Positions 1-8,099 of a stretch of 12,343 bases of DNA are shown in pieces. This DNA comes from an uncultured Rhodospirillales bacterium. GTDB lineage: Bacteria; Pseudomonadota; Alphaproteobacteria; Acetobacterales; Acetobacteraceae. The stretch covers positions 1 through 12,343 of the forward strand of contig CAIMVB010000024.1 in NCBI GenBank assembly GCA_903844785.1, read 5' to 3'. Position 1 is the first letter of the stretch. Every line of letters starts with the position of its first letter. The notes beneath the pieces are model-generated. The model was given only the letters and a program-made list of their open reading frames with translations. It ran no database searches and was not told the origin of the DNA. The translations under genes were made by a program, and so were the position numbers.

Positions 1-1163
1 GCAAAGGGCCAGCCTTCTTCCAAAGTCACTAGGCGATTGGTCTTGCGCACAGAAGCCGCGATGGTTTCAGTATCTAAGGGCCGGACGGACCGCAGATTGA
101 TCACCTCGGCGCTGATCCCCTGTTCCGCGAGTTTCTCCGCTGCCTGCATGGCCATGCCAACCATGATGGAGAAGGCCACAATGGTCACATCGCTGCCTTC
201 GCGTTCCACCTTCGCCTTGCCAATCGGCAGCACGAAATCATCCGCGGTCGGGCATTCAAAGCTCTGCCCGTAGAGGATTTCATTTTCCAGCACGATCACC
301 GGATTGGGGTCACGGATGGCGGCGCGCAGCAAGCCCTTCGCATCAGCAGCCGACCACGGCGCTACAACCTTCAACCCCGGACAATGCGCATACCAGGAAG
401 CGTAGCATTGCGAATGCTGCGCCGCGACGCGGGAAGCCGCGCCATTCGGGCCGCGGAACACGATGGGGCAACCAAGCTGCCCGCCCGACATATACAAGGT
501 CTTGGCGGCAGAATTGATGATCTGGTCAATTGCCTGCATAGAAAAATTGAAGGTCATGAATTCAACAATCGGCTTCAGGCCGGTAAAGGCCGCACCGACC
601 GCCATGCCAGTGAAGCCATGTTCGGTGATGGGCATATCCATCACGCGGCGCGCGCCAAATTCTTCCAGCAAGCCTTGGCTTATTTTATAGGCGCCCTGGT
701 ATTGCGCAACTTCTTCGCCGATCAGGAAAACATCCGCATCGGCGCGCATTTCAGCCGCCATGGCATCGCGCAAGGCTTCGCGAACGGTGATAGTCTTGGT
801 CGGGCCCCAATCCTTCTCGGGCGTTGCAGCGCGGGGCGCGGCGGGCACGGAAGCCGGGACAGGCGCGGCAGCCACGGGGGCTGGGGCCGCCATCGGCGCG
901 GGCGCGGCCTTCACGCCACCAGCGCCGCCATCCAATTCGGCAATCGCCGTATTCACCGAGACATTTTCCGTGCCTTCGGGGACCAGAATGGCGGTGAGCA
1001 CGCCTTCATCCACCGCTTCCACTTCCATGGTCGCCTTGTCGGTTTCAATTTCGGCGATCACTTCGCCGGATTTCACCTTATCGCCGGTCTTTTTCAGCCA
1101 GCGGGCCAGCTTGCCTTCCGTCATCGTGGGGGAAAGCGCGGGCATGAGGATAACGGCACCCAT
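1..1163 (-). CDS. pdhB: Pyruvate dehydrogenase E1 component, beta subunit with N-terminal lipoyl domain (partial, C-terminus off the window)
   Basis: This is the beta subunit of the E1 enzyme that decarboxylates pyruvate with thiamine diphosphate and passes the acetyl group to lipoamide in the cytosolic pyruvate dehydrogenase complex. The 387 codons visible show a biotinyl/lipoyl domain at residues 1-80 with the lipoylation motif ETDKA (Lys43), an Ala/Pro-rich flexible linker at about 81-115, then the E1-beta pyrimidine-binding domain from about 120 ([23 protein letters not shown]) and the start of the transketolase C-terminal domain ([15 protein letters not shown] at the edge). Related fused proteins are about 450-480 residues, so roughly 70-90 are missing. 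The ATG at 1163 lies 1 bp past the pdhA stop with a GGAGG 9 bases upstream, so translation is probably coupled to pdhA. A lipoyl domain on E1-beta is known in alphaproteobacteria. The E2 and E3 genes would be expected beyond the left edge. Confidence 0.96.
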   Translation of the reverse strand, partial: MGAVILMPALSPTMTEGKLARWLKKTGDKVKSGEVIAEIETDKATMEVEAVDEGVLTAILVPEGTENVSVNTAIAELDGGAGGVKAAPAPMAAPAPVAAAPVPASVPAAPRAATPEKDWGPTKTITVREALRDAMAAEMRADADVFLIGEEVAQYQGAYKISQGLLEEFGARRVMDMPITEHGFTGMAVGAAFTGLKPIVEFMTFNFSMQAIDQIINSAAKTLYMSGGQLGCPIVFRGPNGAASRVAAQHSQCYASWYAHCPGLKVVAPWSAADAKGLLRAAIRDPNPVIVLENEILYGQSFECPTADDFVLPIGKAKVEREGSDVTIVAFSIMVGMAMQAAEKLAEQGISAEVINLRSVRPLDTETIAASVRKTNRLVTLEEGWPF

Positions 1164-1164
1164 T

Positions 1165-2187
1165 TCAGCCAACCTCCACCAGAATATCAGTCATCAATTC
1201 GGATTCCGGCGGTTCCGGGCTTTCCTGCGCGAAATCGGCGCTGTCCTGGACAATCGCCTTCACCTCATCATCAATCACCTTCAGATCGGCCTCCGTCACG
1301 CCGAAATCGTCCAAAAGCGCCTTTCGGGCGGTTTCGATGCAATCCGATGTTTCGCGCATTTTCTGCACTTCTTCACGCGTGCGATACTTCGCGGGGTCAG
1401 ACATGGAATGGCCGCGATAGCGATAGGTCTTCATTTCAAGCAAATACGGCCCCTTGCCGGCGCGGCAATGCGCCACCGCGCGTTCGCCAGCTTCCCGCAC
1501 GGAAGCCACATCCATGCCATTCACCTGTTCACCGGGGATGCCCCAGGCCGCGCCATTCTGCGACAGATCGCGGGACGCCGAAGCACGCTCCACACTCGTG
1601 CCCATGCCGTATTTGTTGTTTTCAATGATGAAAATGCAGGGCAGCTTGAACAGCGCGGCCAGGTTCAGGCTTTCAAACACCTGCCCCTGGTTGGAAGCGC
1701 CTTCGCCGAAATAGGTCAGCGCAACCCGGCCATCCTGCCGATACCAATTGGCGAAGGCGAGACCATTACCGAGTGACGCCTGCGCGCCAACAATCCCATG
1801 CCCGCCGTAAAACCCGGTTTCACGACTGAACATATGCATGGACCCACCCTTGCCCTTGGAATAGCCGCCAATGCGCCCGGTGAGTTCCGCCATCACGCCA
1901 CGGGCTTCCATGCCGGTGGCCAGCATATGCCCGTGATCGCGGTAGGAGGTGATAACCTGGTCCCCCGGCTTCAGGCACATTTGCATGCCGACAACGACAG
2001 CTTCCTGGCCGATATAAAGGTGGCAAAAGCCACCAATCAGCCCCATGCCGTAAAGCTGGCCGGCTTTTTCTTCAAAGCGGCGGATCAGCAGCATATCGCG
2101 ATAGGCGCGGAGCGTTTCTTCGCGCGATAGGCTGGGGGCTTTGGCTTTGCCGCGCCGCTTGCTGGCGGTTTCGGTGGGCTGGGGCAT
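1165..2187 (-). CDS. pdhA: Pyruvate dehydrogenase E1 component, alpha subunit
   Basis: This 340-residue protein is the alpha chain of the E1 heterotetramer and carries the diphosphate-binding half of the thiamine diphosphate site. Visible landmarks are [14 protein letters not shown] (36-49), [12 protein letters not shown] (56-67), YRDHGHMLA (82-90), the cofactor motif beginning GEGASNQGQ (161-169) and closing with ENNKYGMGT (189-197), and the [10 protein letters not shown] loop (256-265). The length is normal for alphaproteobacterial PdhA. The start at 2187 is supported by GGAGGA seven bases upstream (2195-2200 on the minus strand). One oddity is that the usual GDG of the thiamine diphosphate motif reads GEG, a conservative change also seen in branched-chain E1-alpha. 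The HxxIGQEA motif, the direct link to a lipoyl-bearing E1-beta and the eno neighbourhood favour pyruvate over branched-chain 2-oxo acids as substrate. Confidence 0.96.
   Translation of the reverse strand: MPQPTETASKRRGKAKAPSLSREETLRAYRDMLLIRRFEEKAGQLYGMGLIGGFCHLYIGQEAVVVGMQMCLKPGDQVITSYRDHGHMLATGMEARGVMAELTGRIGGYSKGKGGSMHMFSRETGFYGGHGIVGAQASLGNGLAFANWYRQDGRVALTYFGEGASNQGQVFESLNLAALFKLPCIFIIENNKYGMGTSVERASASRDLSQNGAAWGIPGEQVNGMDVASVREAGERAVAHCRAGKGPYLLEMKTYRYRGHSMSDPAKYRTREEVQKMRETSDCIETARKALLDDFGVTEADLKVIDDEVKAIVQDSADFAQESPEPPESELMTDILVEVG
1173..1177 (-). promoter_or_regulatory. Ribosome binding site of pdhB inside the pdhA 3' end
   Basis: GGAGG on the minus strand sits 9 bases before the ATG at 1163 and lies within the last codons of pdhA. 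It fixes the pdhB start and supports coupled translation of the two E1 subunits, which are needed in equal amounts. Confidence 0.7.
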
Positions 2188-2288
2188 TGGGTGGTCCTCC
2201 GCAACTTAGCTTCCAAGTGCAATTAACGCCCGGAATAATCAAAATTCAAGCCTTGAAATCCTAAAAAATCGTGTTTTTGCAATGTAAT

Positions 2289-2316
2289 ACTTAAATTAAC
2301 CGCAATTCAGTTAAGT
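2289..2316. repeat. Inverted repeat ACTTAA-N16-TTAAGT with inner TTAAC-N9-GTTAA
   Basis: The arms ACTTAA (2289-2294) and TTAAGT (2311-2316) are exact inverted copies. A second, offset pair TTAAC (2296-2300) and GTTAA (2310-2314) lies within. They sit about 100-130 bp upstream of the pdhA start. They could be a binding site for a dimeric regulator of pdhA, but short AT-rich inverted repeats also arise by chance in such sequence. Confidence 0.3.
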
Positions 2317-2396
2317 GTTTGTTTCGCCTTATTCAAAGGCGCAAAGGTGGCAAGCACGCAAGGCAAGCCAAGCGCCCTAAGGCTTGAAAAACCAGC

Positions 2397-2413
2397 AAAA
2401 GTGGTAATGCCAC
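2397..2413 (-). terminator. Weak hairpin plus T-tract after the FtsB-like gene
   Basis: Read on the minus strand, GTGG, a five-base loop, CCAC is followed by TTTT, 19-35 bases past the FtsB-like stop. The four-pair stem is short for an efficient intrinsic terminator, so it may only attenuate. It would partly separate the FtsB-like transcript from pdhAB. Confidence 0.25.
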
Positions 2414-2431
2414 CAGCCCAGGCGCACAGGG

Positions 2432-2761
2432 CTAATAAAGCCGGCGTTCCGGCCCATAGGGGATGATCACCTCATCCCGCCCGACCATGTTCAAAAGGGA
2501 CCGCGCACGTTCTTCAAGCTGGTCCCGATCAAGCCTATCGCCACGCAGACCAACCACGCGGCGTTCCATGGCGTCACGCTCAGCCTCAGAACGGGCAAGT
2601 TCAGTCCGTGCGGCCACAATATCGGCCTGGCGCTTTTCGCGCGCCATCAAGCCGCGTTCGCCATGCACGGCATGCCACGCGAAATAGCCGGAAACCGCCA
2701 GAAAAGCGGCCGGAACCAGCATCCCTTTCAGGACCCGCTTGAAGGTGGAAAGCAGCGCCAT
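2432..2761 (-). CDS. ftsB: FtsB/DivIC-family septum formation initiator protein
   Basis: This 109-residue inner-membrane protein matches the FtsB/DivIC plan: a short cytoplasmic tail, one membrane segment at about 13-32 (a hydrophobic run ending FAWHAVHGERG), a periplasmic coiled coil at about 36-72 (heptad-like, rich in Arg/Glu/Ala), then the family-type C-terminal stretch DRDQLEERARSLL...RDEVI. FtsB pairs with FtsL and FtsQ in the divisome to activate septal wall synthesis. The frame stays open upstream to 2839, but those 26 residues are not family-like. The ATG at 2761 gives normal length, with a GGAG 11 bases upstream. Its place between eno and pdhA is the usual one in alphaproteobacteria. 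Family membership is confident; the symbol is assigned by family and context. Confidence 0.85.
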   Translation of the reverse strand: MALLSTFKRVLKGMLVPAAFLAVSGYFAWHAVHGERGLMAREKRQADIVAARTELARSEAERDAMERRVVGLRGDRLDRDQLEERARSLLNMVGRDEVIIPYGPERRLY

Positions 2762-2781
2762 GGGCGCGGTTACTCCGCAAA

Positions 2782-2799
2782 CTGTAGTAAGACCTACAG
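2782..2799. promoter_or_regulatory. Palindrome CTGTAG-N6-CTACAG upstream of the FtsB-like gene
   Basis: A perfect six-base inverted repeat with a six-base spacer lies 21-38 bp before the FtsB-like ATG, inside the 149-bp divergent gap shared with the plus-strand gene at 2911. A GAATC (a GANTC site, the CcrM target in many alphaproteobacteria) directly abuts it at 2799-2803. The arrangement suits a dimeric repressor operator or a 5'-UTR hairpin. I do not recognise the regulator. Confidence 0.35.
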
Positions 2800-2910
2800 A
2801 ATCAATTCCCGAGGCACTTGTCCAGAGGTGTTTCACCAAACCGTCAAGAAAGCCGCGAAATCTCTTCCTAAATCAGATTTTCTTGACAGCCATCATCTGC
2901 GCGACCCCTG

Positions 2911-4629
<1,719 letters not shown>

Positions 4630-6141
4630 ATGTTGGATCGCCCGCACCCCACCCCGGCCGCCCCCTCGGCGGACCCCTTTGCGCTCGCCAAGGCGCTGTC
4701 CGGGCTGCATTTCATCGGCGGCGCCTATGTGCCGGCGCGCAGTGGCAAAAGCTTCGCGGTGGTGAACCCGGCCACCGGCATTGAAGTGGCGCGTGCGGCG
4801 GAAGGCGATGCGGCGGATGTGGATGCGGCGGTGACCAATGCCGCCAAGGCGCAGAAGGAATGGGCCAAGATGCCGGCGCGCAAGCGCGGCGCCCTGGTGC
4901 ATCAATGCGCCGCGCTGCTGAAGGAACACGTGGATGAATTGGGTCGGCTGATTGCGCTTGAAACCGGCAAGGCACTCCGCACCGAAAGCCGCGTGGAAGC
5001 CAATGTTGTCGCCGATGTTTTCGAATTCTTCGGCGGGCTTGGCAGTGAATTGAAGGGCGAAAGCGTGCCCTTCGCCCCCAATGTGCTTTCCGTGACGGTG
5101 CGTGAACCGCTTGGCGTGGTGGGCGCCATCATCCCCTGGAATGTGCCGATGCTGCTGATGGCGCTGAAAGTGGCGCCGGCTTTGGTGGCGGGTAATGCGG
5201 TGGTGGTGAAAAGCGCGGAAGAAGCGCCGCTAGCCGTGCTGCGTATTTGCGAAATCATGAACCGCGTGCTGCCGCCAGGTGTATTCAATATGGTGAGCGG
5301 CTTCGGCCCGGAATGCGGCGCGCCGCTGGTGGCCCATCCGCTGGTGAAGAAAGTGACCTTCACCGGGTCGGTTGAGACCGGGAAGATTGTCTATCGCGCT
5401 GCGGCTGAAAAGCTGATCCCCGTCACGCTGGAATTGGGCGGGAAAAGCCCGATGATCGTCTTCGCCGATTGCGATTTCGACAAGACCGTCTCCGGCGCGC
5501 TGACGTCCATGCGCTTCACGCGCCAGGGGCAAAGCTGCACCGCGGCATCGCGCATTTATGTGGAACGGCCGATTTTTGACCGTTTCGTCACCGCCATGAA
5601 GGATGCGGTGAATGGCATGGTGATGGGTGATCCCCTGGATGAGAAGACGGATATCGGCACCATCATCAGCCAGGGCCAGTTCGATAAGGTAAAGGGCTTC
5701 ATTGCCGAAGGCACGGCCACATCGGGTGCGACAGCGCATGTCTGCAGCCGCATGCCGGAAGACCCCGCGCTGAAGAAAGGCTTGTTCCTGCAGCCGGTGA
5801 TCTTCACGGGCCTGACACGCGAAAGCCGCCTGGTGCAGGAAGAAATCTTTGGCCCGGTGACGGTGATCCAGCCCTTTGATGACCCGGAATCGGTGCTGGC
5901 CGAGGCGAATGATTCCGTCTACGGCCTGGCCGCCAGCCTTTGGACCAATAACCTGAAGGTCGGGCTTGATCTGGCGCATCGGCTGGAAGCGGGCTTGGTG
6001 CAGATCAATCAGAACCTGGTCGTGCAGGCCAATCTTTCCTATGGCGGCGTGAAGCAATCCGGCCTTGGCAAGGAAGCGTCACTGGAAGCCATGATGGAAC
6101 ATTTCACCCACAAGAAGACCATTATGGTGAATATGGGTTAA
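4630..6141 (+). CDS. NAD(P)-dependent aldehyde dehydrogenase, ALDH superfamily
   Basis: This 503-residue cytosolic enzyme should oxidise an aldehyde to its carboxylic acid. The ALDH core is complete: PWNVPML with Asn171, the cofactor Lys194 (VVVKSAEEAP), FTGSVETG (244-251), the general base Glu268 in LELGGKSP, the nucleophile Cys303 in GQSCTAASR, and EEIFGPV (404-410). The substrate cannot be read from sequence. The late motif INQNLVVQANLSYGGVKQSG replaces the commoner N-containing PFGG.K.SG form and suggests a less-studied subfamily. The start at 4630 is chosen because AGGA lies 7 bases upstream and the protein then has family length; the frame is open back to 4402 but that part overlaps eno and is not ALDH-like. 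The first 20 residues are Pro/Ala-rich. A small lipoprotein gene follows 13 bp downstream. Confidence 0.93.
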   Translation: MLDRPHPTPAAPSADPFALAKALSGLHFIGGAYVPARSGKSFAVVNPATGIEVARAAEGDAADVDAAVTNAAKAQKEWAKMPARKRGALVHQCAALLKEHVDELGRLIALETGKALRTESRVEANVVADVFEFFGGLGSELKGESVPFAPNVLSVTVREPLGVVGAIIPWNVPMLLMALKVAPALVAGNAVVVKSAEEAPLAVLRICEIMNRVLPPGVFNMVSGFGPECGAPLVAHPLVKKVTFTGSVETGKIVYRAAAEKLIPVTLELGGKSPMIVFADCDFDKTVSGALTSMRFTRQGQSCTAASRIYVERPIFDRFVTAMKDAVNGMVMGDPLDEKTDIGTIISQGQFDKVKGFIAEGTATSGATAHVCSRMPEDPALKKGLFLQPVIFTGLTRESRLVQEEIFGPVTVIQPFDDPESVLAEANDSVYGLAASLWTNNLKVGLDLAHRLEAGLVQINQNLVVQANLSYGGVKQSGLGKEASLEAMMEHFTHKKTIMVNMG

Positions 6142-6154
6142 GGGGAGAGGCATC

Positions 6155-6601
6155 ATGGGGCGTTGGTTCGCGGCAGCGATGCTTGCATTGGTCTTAGCGG
6201 GCTGTGCGCCGGAAGCGCCAGCGCCCCAGACAATCCCCGAACCGCCCGGCCCCGGCCTGGTTGGCTGGCGCCCCATTGGCTTCAATAATGAATTATTCGA
6301 AAGCGGCTATGTTCAGGAACGCGAATTGAATATCTCAGGCCCGGTGCGCCGGGCCTGGATTATGCTCAATTTGCGGGAGTCGATCCCCATTCCAGAAACC
6401 GGCGGGCGGGCGCTTTCGGTGCGCTTCATTGGTGAATATCGGTGCGCGGAACGGCTCTGGCGCCCGCTGGAAGGCGCCTGGTTCGCGCGCCGCAATGCCC
6501 AGCAACCCGTACACGCGGAACGCCCGCGGCGGAGTGGGTTCCGCCCGGCGGCGCCGGGGACGCTGGATGGGGCATTTTTGGATGCGGCTTGTGGGTTGTG
6601 A
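6155..6601 (+). CDS. Small putative lipoprotein of unknown function
   Basis: The 148-residue product begins with a lipoprotein signal: Arg3, a hydrophobic core, and the lipobox LAGC with the lipidated Cys17. Ala follows at +2, so outer-membrane sorting is likely. A Pro-rich spacer (18-34) leads to a compact domain of about 65 residues (RAWIMLNLRE... VRFIGEYRCAERLWRPLEGAWFA). Its pattern, a beta-rich stretch followed by a Cys and the LWRPL phrase, loosely recalls the surface-adhesin protein E fold, but that is a guess. Cys97 and Cys146 could form a disulfide. The purine-rich GGGGAGAGG just before the ATG is a clear ribosome binding site. The gene begins 13 bp after the aldehyde dehydrogenase stop and is probably cotranscribed; no functional link is evident. 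Confidence 0.75.
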   Translation: MGRWFAAAMLALVLAGCAPEAPAPQTIPEPPGPGLVGWRPIGFNNELFESGYVQERELNISGPVRRAWIMLNLRESIPIPETGGRALSVRFIGEYRCAERLWRPLEGAWFARRNAQQPVHAERPRRSGFRPAAPGTLDGAFLDAACGL

Positions 6602-6731
6602 GTAAGTAAATACTCAAAAATGCACCAGCCTCTCAGTTTCCAAGCGCCTGATTAGGCTATTTTTCATTACCCGCATGCATAAAGCGGTGGTATCTTCGCG
6701 TGATTGAGGCCGATCAGAGGAATGGTTCTCG
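6602..6731 (+). promoter_or_regulatory. AT-rich intergenic segment before the methyltransferase gene
   Basis: This 130-bp segment is distinctly AT-rich and marks the left edge of the compositionally different block. It begins with a small inverted repeat, GAGTA-N6-TACTC (6600-6615), that starts inside the lipoprotein stop codon; the A-run after it is on the wrong strand to make a plus-strand terminator. A promoter for the following gene is expected here, but no convincing -35/-10 pair stands out. AGAGGAA at 6716-6722 is the ribosome binding site for the ATG at 6732. Confidence 0.4.
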
Positions 6732-8048
6732 ATGAAATTTTCAGAACGGCTCCGTGATTTAGGACTCAAAATTCTAGCCCGTAAGGGTTTTAAGAAAGGC
6801 GCCTTTAGCAAGGGTGCGACGAATATAAGGCAATCTGCATCTTCTACGGACGTTTCAAAAGAAATCGGCAAGACTGTCGGTGGTTCCCCATCAGCCAGGA
6901 AAGCACAGCGCGGTTATTATCACCTTGCCTCGGCAGCCAAAGTACTCGAAGGTCGCATCGATGCCCTTGCATGCTCTATCCCTACAGGATCCACGATATT
7001 AGATATCGGCTGCAATGATGGCACGATTTCATCAGCCTTGATTGATCGTGGTGTTTTAAAGAAGGCTTATGGCATAGACCTGGAAAATATTATTGCGCAT
7101 GAACGGCCAGAGTTTGAATTCATTGAAGGCGATATTCGCGCCATGGATATTGCATCCCTGCCAGATGCGGATGGTGTCCTGCTTCTGAATGTACTGCATC
7201 ACCTGATCAGATCCTCACGCAAGCGTGCGCAAGAAATTTTGGATGGCCTTCTCCAGCGATACAAGTTTGTCTTTATTGACCTCGGCTCTTTCTCTGAGGA
7301 GGAGGATCGGGGTTGGCGCAGGGCAATCGGACGGCATTGGAATTCCGATGCTGAGATGTGGGACTCCCTATTCCAAAAGGCCGCCTGGCGCTTCAAGCTA
7401 CTCCGCTACCCAGCCCAGGACGGAGGCCATCGAGTACTCTGGAAACTCTACCATACGCCCTATGAACTCAGGGAGTTTTCTGTAGTCCAGTCTTTTGTAA
7501 AGACGCCCGGTTCTTGGCCAGGCGACAAGGCGCTTCTCCCGATTGGGGATGTGAATGAGCTTTCGAAACCACCGGCCGGCCGCGTCATTTTCGAAAAAAT
7601 CATCTCCGCACAGCGAGACATCTTCTGGGTGAAACGCTATCTCCCGCCATTACGCCCTGGCGTTGCGTCTATGGAATATGAGATTTGGCGTGCAGTCAAA
7701 AAGAACCTAGAGGAGAGAAAGTTATCTTCAGAAAAGAAATTTGTTCATCTGGCTGTCTCGGAATTGGTGGAGTTTCCTGATCCACGCGTTGTCTGCGCGA
7801 TTTATGAGCCTGATATCCTCGCATCAGCGGCTGTTCATTTCCAGGATTGGATCAAGTTTTTTGATGCTTCGGATGCCTATCTGCTTGGGGCATTTGCTGC
7901 ACGGACACTAAGCATGAGAGATCTGCGCCGCGTGAAGATCATCCATATCTGCGATTTTCAGGCTGTTTCAGCGTGGGATGGGATTAAGCTTATTGATTTT
8001 GAACCGAATTTCTGGGCGAGACGGTTTCTGCTGGATAAAGGGGAATGA
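6732..8048 (+). CDS. SAM-dependent methyltransferase fused to a degenerate kinase-like domain
   Basis: The 438-residue protein has a basic, Ser/Lys-rich N-terminus (1-60), then a class I methyltransferase domain (about 65-235): motif I ILDIGCNDGT (89-98), acidic YGIDL (113-117) for the SAM ribose, then GDIRAMDI and a NVLHHL segment (153-158). The remaining 200 residues have the layout of a small-molecule kinase: FWVKRYL with Lys301 as candidate ATP lysine, an acidic helix SMEYEIW (313-319), and IIHICDF...IKLIDFEPNFW (403-428) with His405, Asp408 and Asp422 at catalytic-loop and DFG-like places. The loop is unusual (HIxD spacing, no Asn five residues after Asp408), so activity is doubtful. The order recalls the methyltransferase-kinase WbdD that caps O-antigen chains, but that link is inference. 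No membrane segment. AGAGGAA 9 bases upstream supports the start. Codon use is more AT-rich than the flanks. Confidence 0.8.
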   Translation: MKFSERLRDLGLKILARKGFKKGAFSKGATNIRQSASSTDVSKEIGKTVGGSPSARKAQRGYYHLASAAKVLEGRIDALACSIPTGSTILDIGCNDGTISSALIDRGVLKKAYGIDLENIIAHERPEFEFIEGDIRAMDIASLPDADGVLLLNVLHHLIRSSRKRAQEILDGLLQRYKFVFIDLGSFSEEEDRGWRRAIGRHWNSDAEMWDSLFQKAAWRFKLLRYPAQDGGHRVLWKLYHTPYELREFSVVQSFVKTPGSWPGDKALLPIGDVNELSKPPAGRVIFEKIISAQRDIFWVKRYLPPLRPGVASMEYEIWRAVKKNLEERKLSSEKKFVHLAVSELVEFPDPRVVCAIYEPDILASAAVHFQDWIKFFDASDAYLLGAFAARTLSMRDLRRVKIIHICDFQAVSAWDGIKLIDFEPNFWARRFLLDKGE

Positions 8049-8099
8049 AGTCTTGGTTCTGCTGTCGCTGCATCGCGCTCAATTATGAATAAAGGCCCC

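Larger units (their letters stand above)
2188..2431 (-). promoter_or_regulatory. AT-rich intergenic region, probable pdhAB promoter
   Basis: This 244-bp gap separates the FtsB-like gene from pdhA and is much more AT-rich at 2220-2335 than any neighbouring coding sequence. It holds no credible ORF. On the minus strand several loose -35/-10 pairs can be drawn, for example TTGAAT, 17 bases, TTAATT (2221-2249), but none is strong enough to fix a start site. The likely role is independent expression of pdhAB in addition to any read-through from eno/FtsB. Confidence 0.45.

Noticed and set aside
384..1776. Long plus-strand open frames (414 and 338 codons) opposite pdhB/pdhA
   Set aside because: Both are antisense to strongly recognisable pdhAB coding sequence and give low-complexity Arg/His/Gly- or Ala/Ser-rich products, as expected for shadows of GC-rich genes.
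2291..2314. CtrA binding site (TTAA-N7-TTAA) upstream of pdhA
   Set aside because: TTAA boxes are present but the spacings are 1, 11 and 16 bases, never 7.
2348..2376. Recurring CAAG/GCAAG units (CAAGCACGCAAGGCAAGCC...)
   Set aside because: Too short and irregular to be a tandem repeat or CRISPR-like array; no spacers of even length.
2883..2888. Perfect TTGACA -35 box ahead of the small gene at 2911
   Set aside because: No -10-like hexamer lies 16-18 bases downstream, and any start site at normal distance would fall inside the coding sequence.
5230..6057. A 275-codon minus-strand frame opposite the aldehyde dehydrogenase
   Set aside because: His/Arg/Gln-rich antisense shadow of a clear ALDH gene.
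6600..6615. GAGTA-N6-TACTC followed by A-run as a terminator of the lipoprotein gene
   Set aside because: On the plus strand the run after the stem is A, not T, and the stem is only five pairs.
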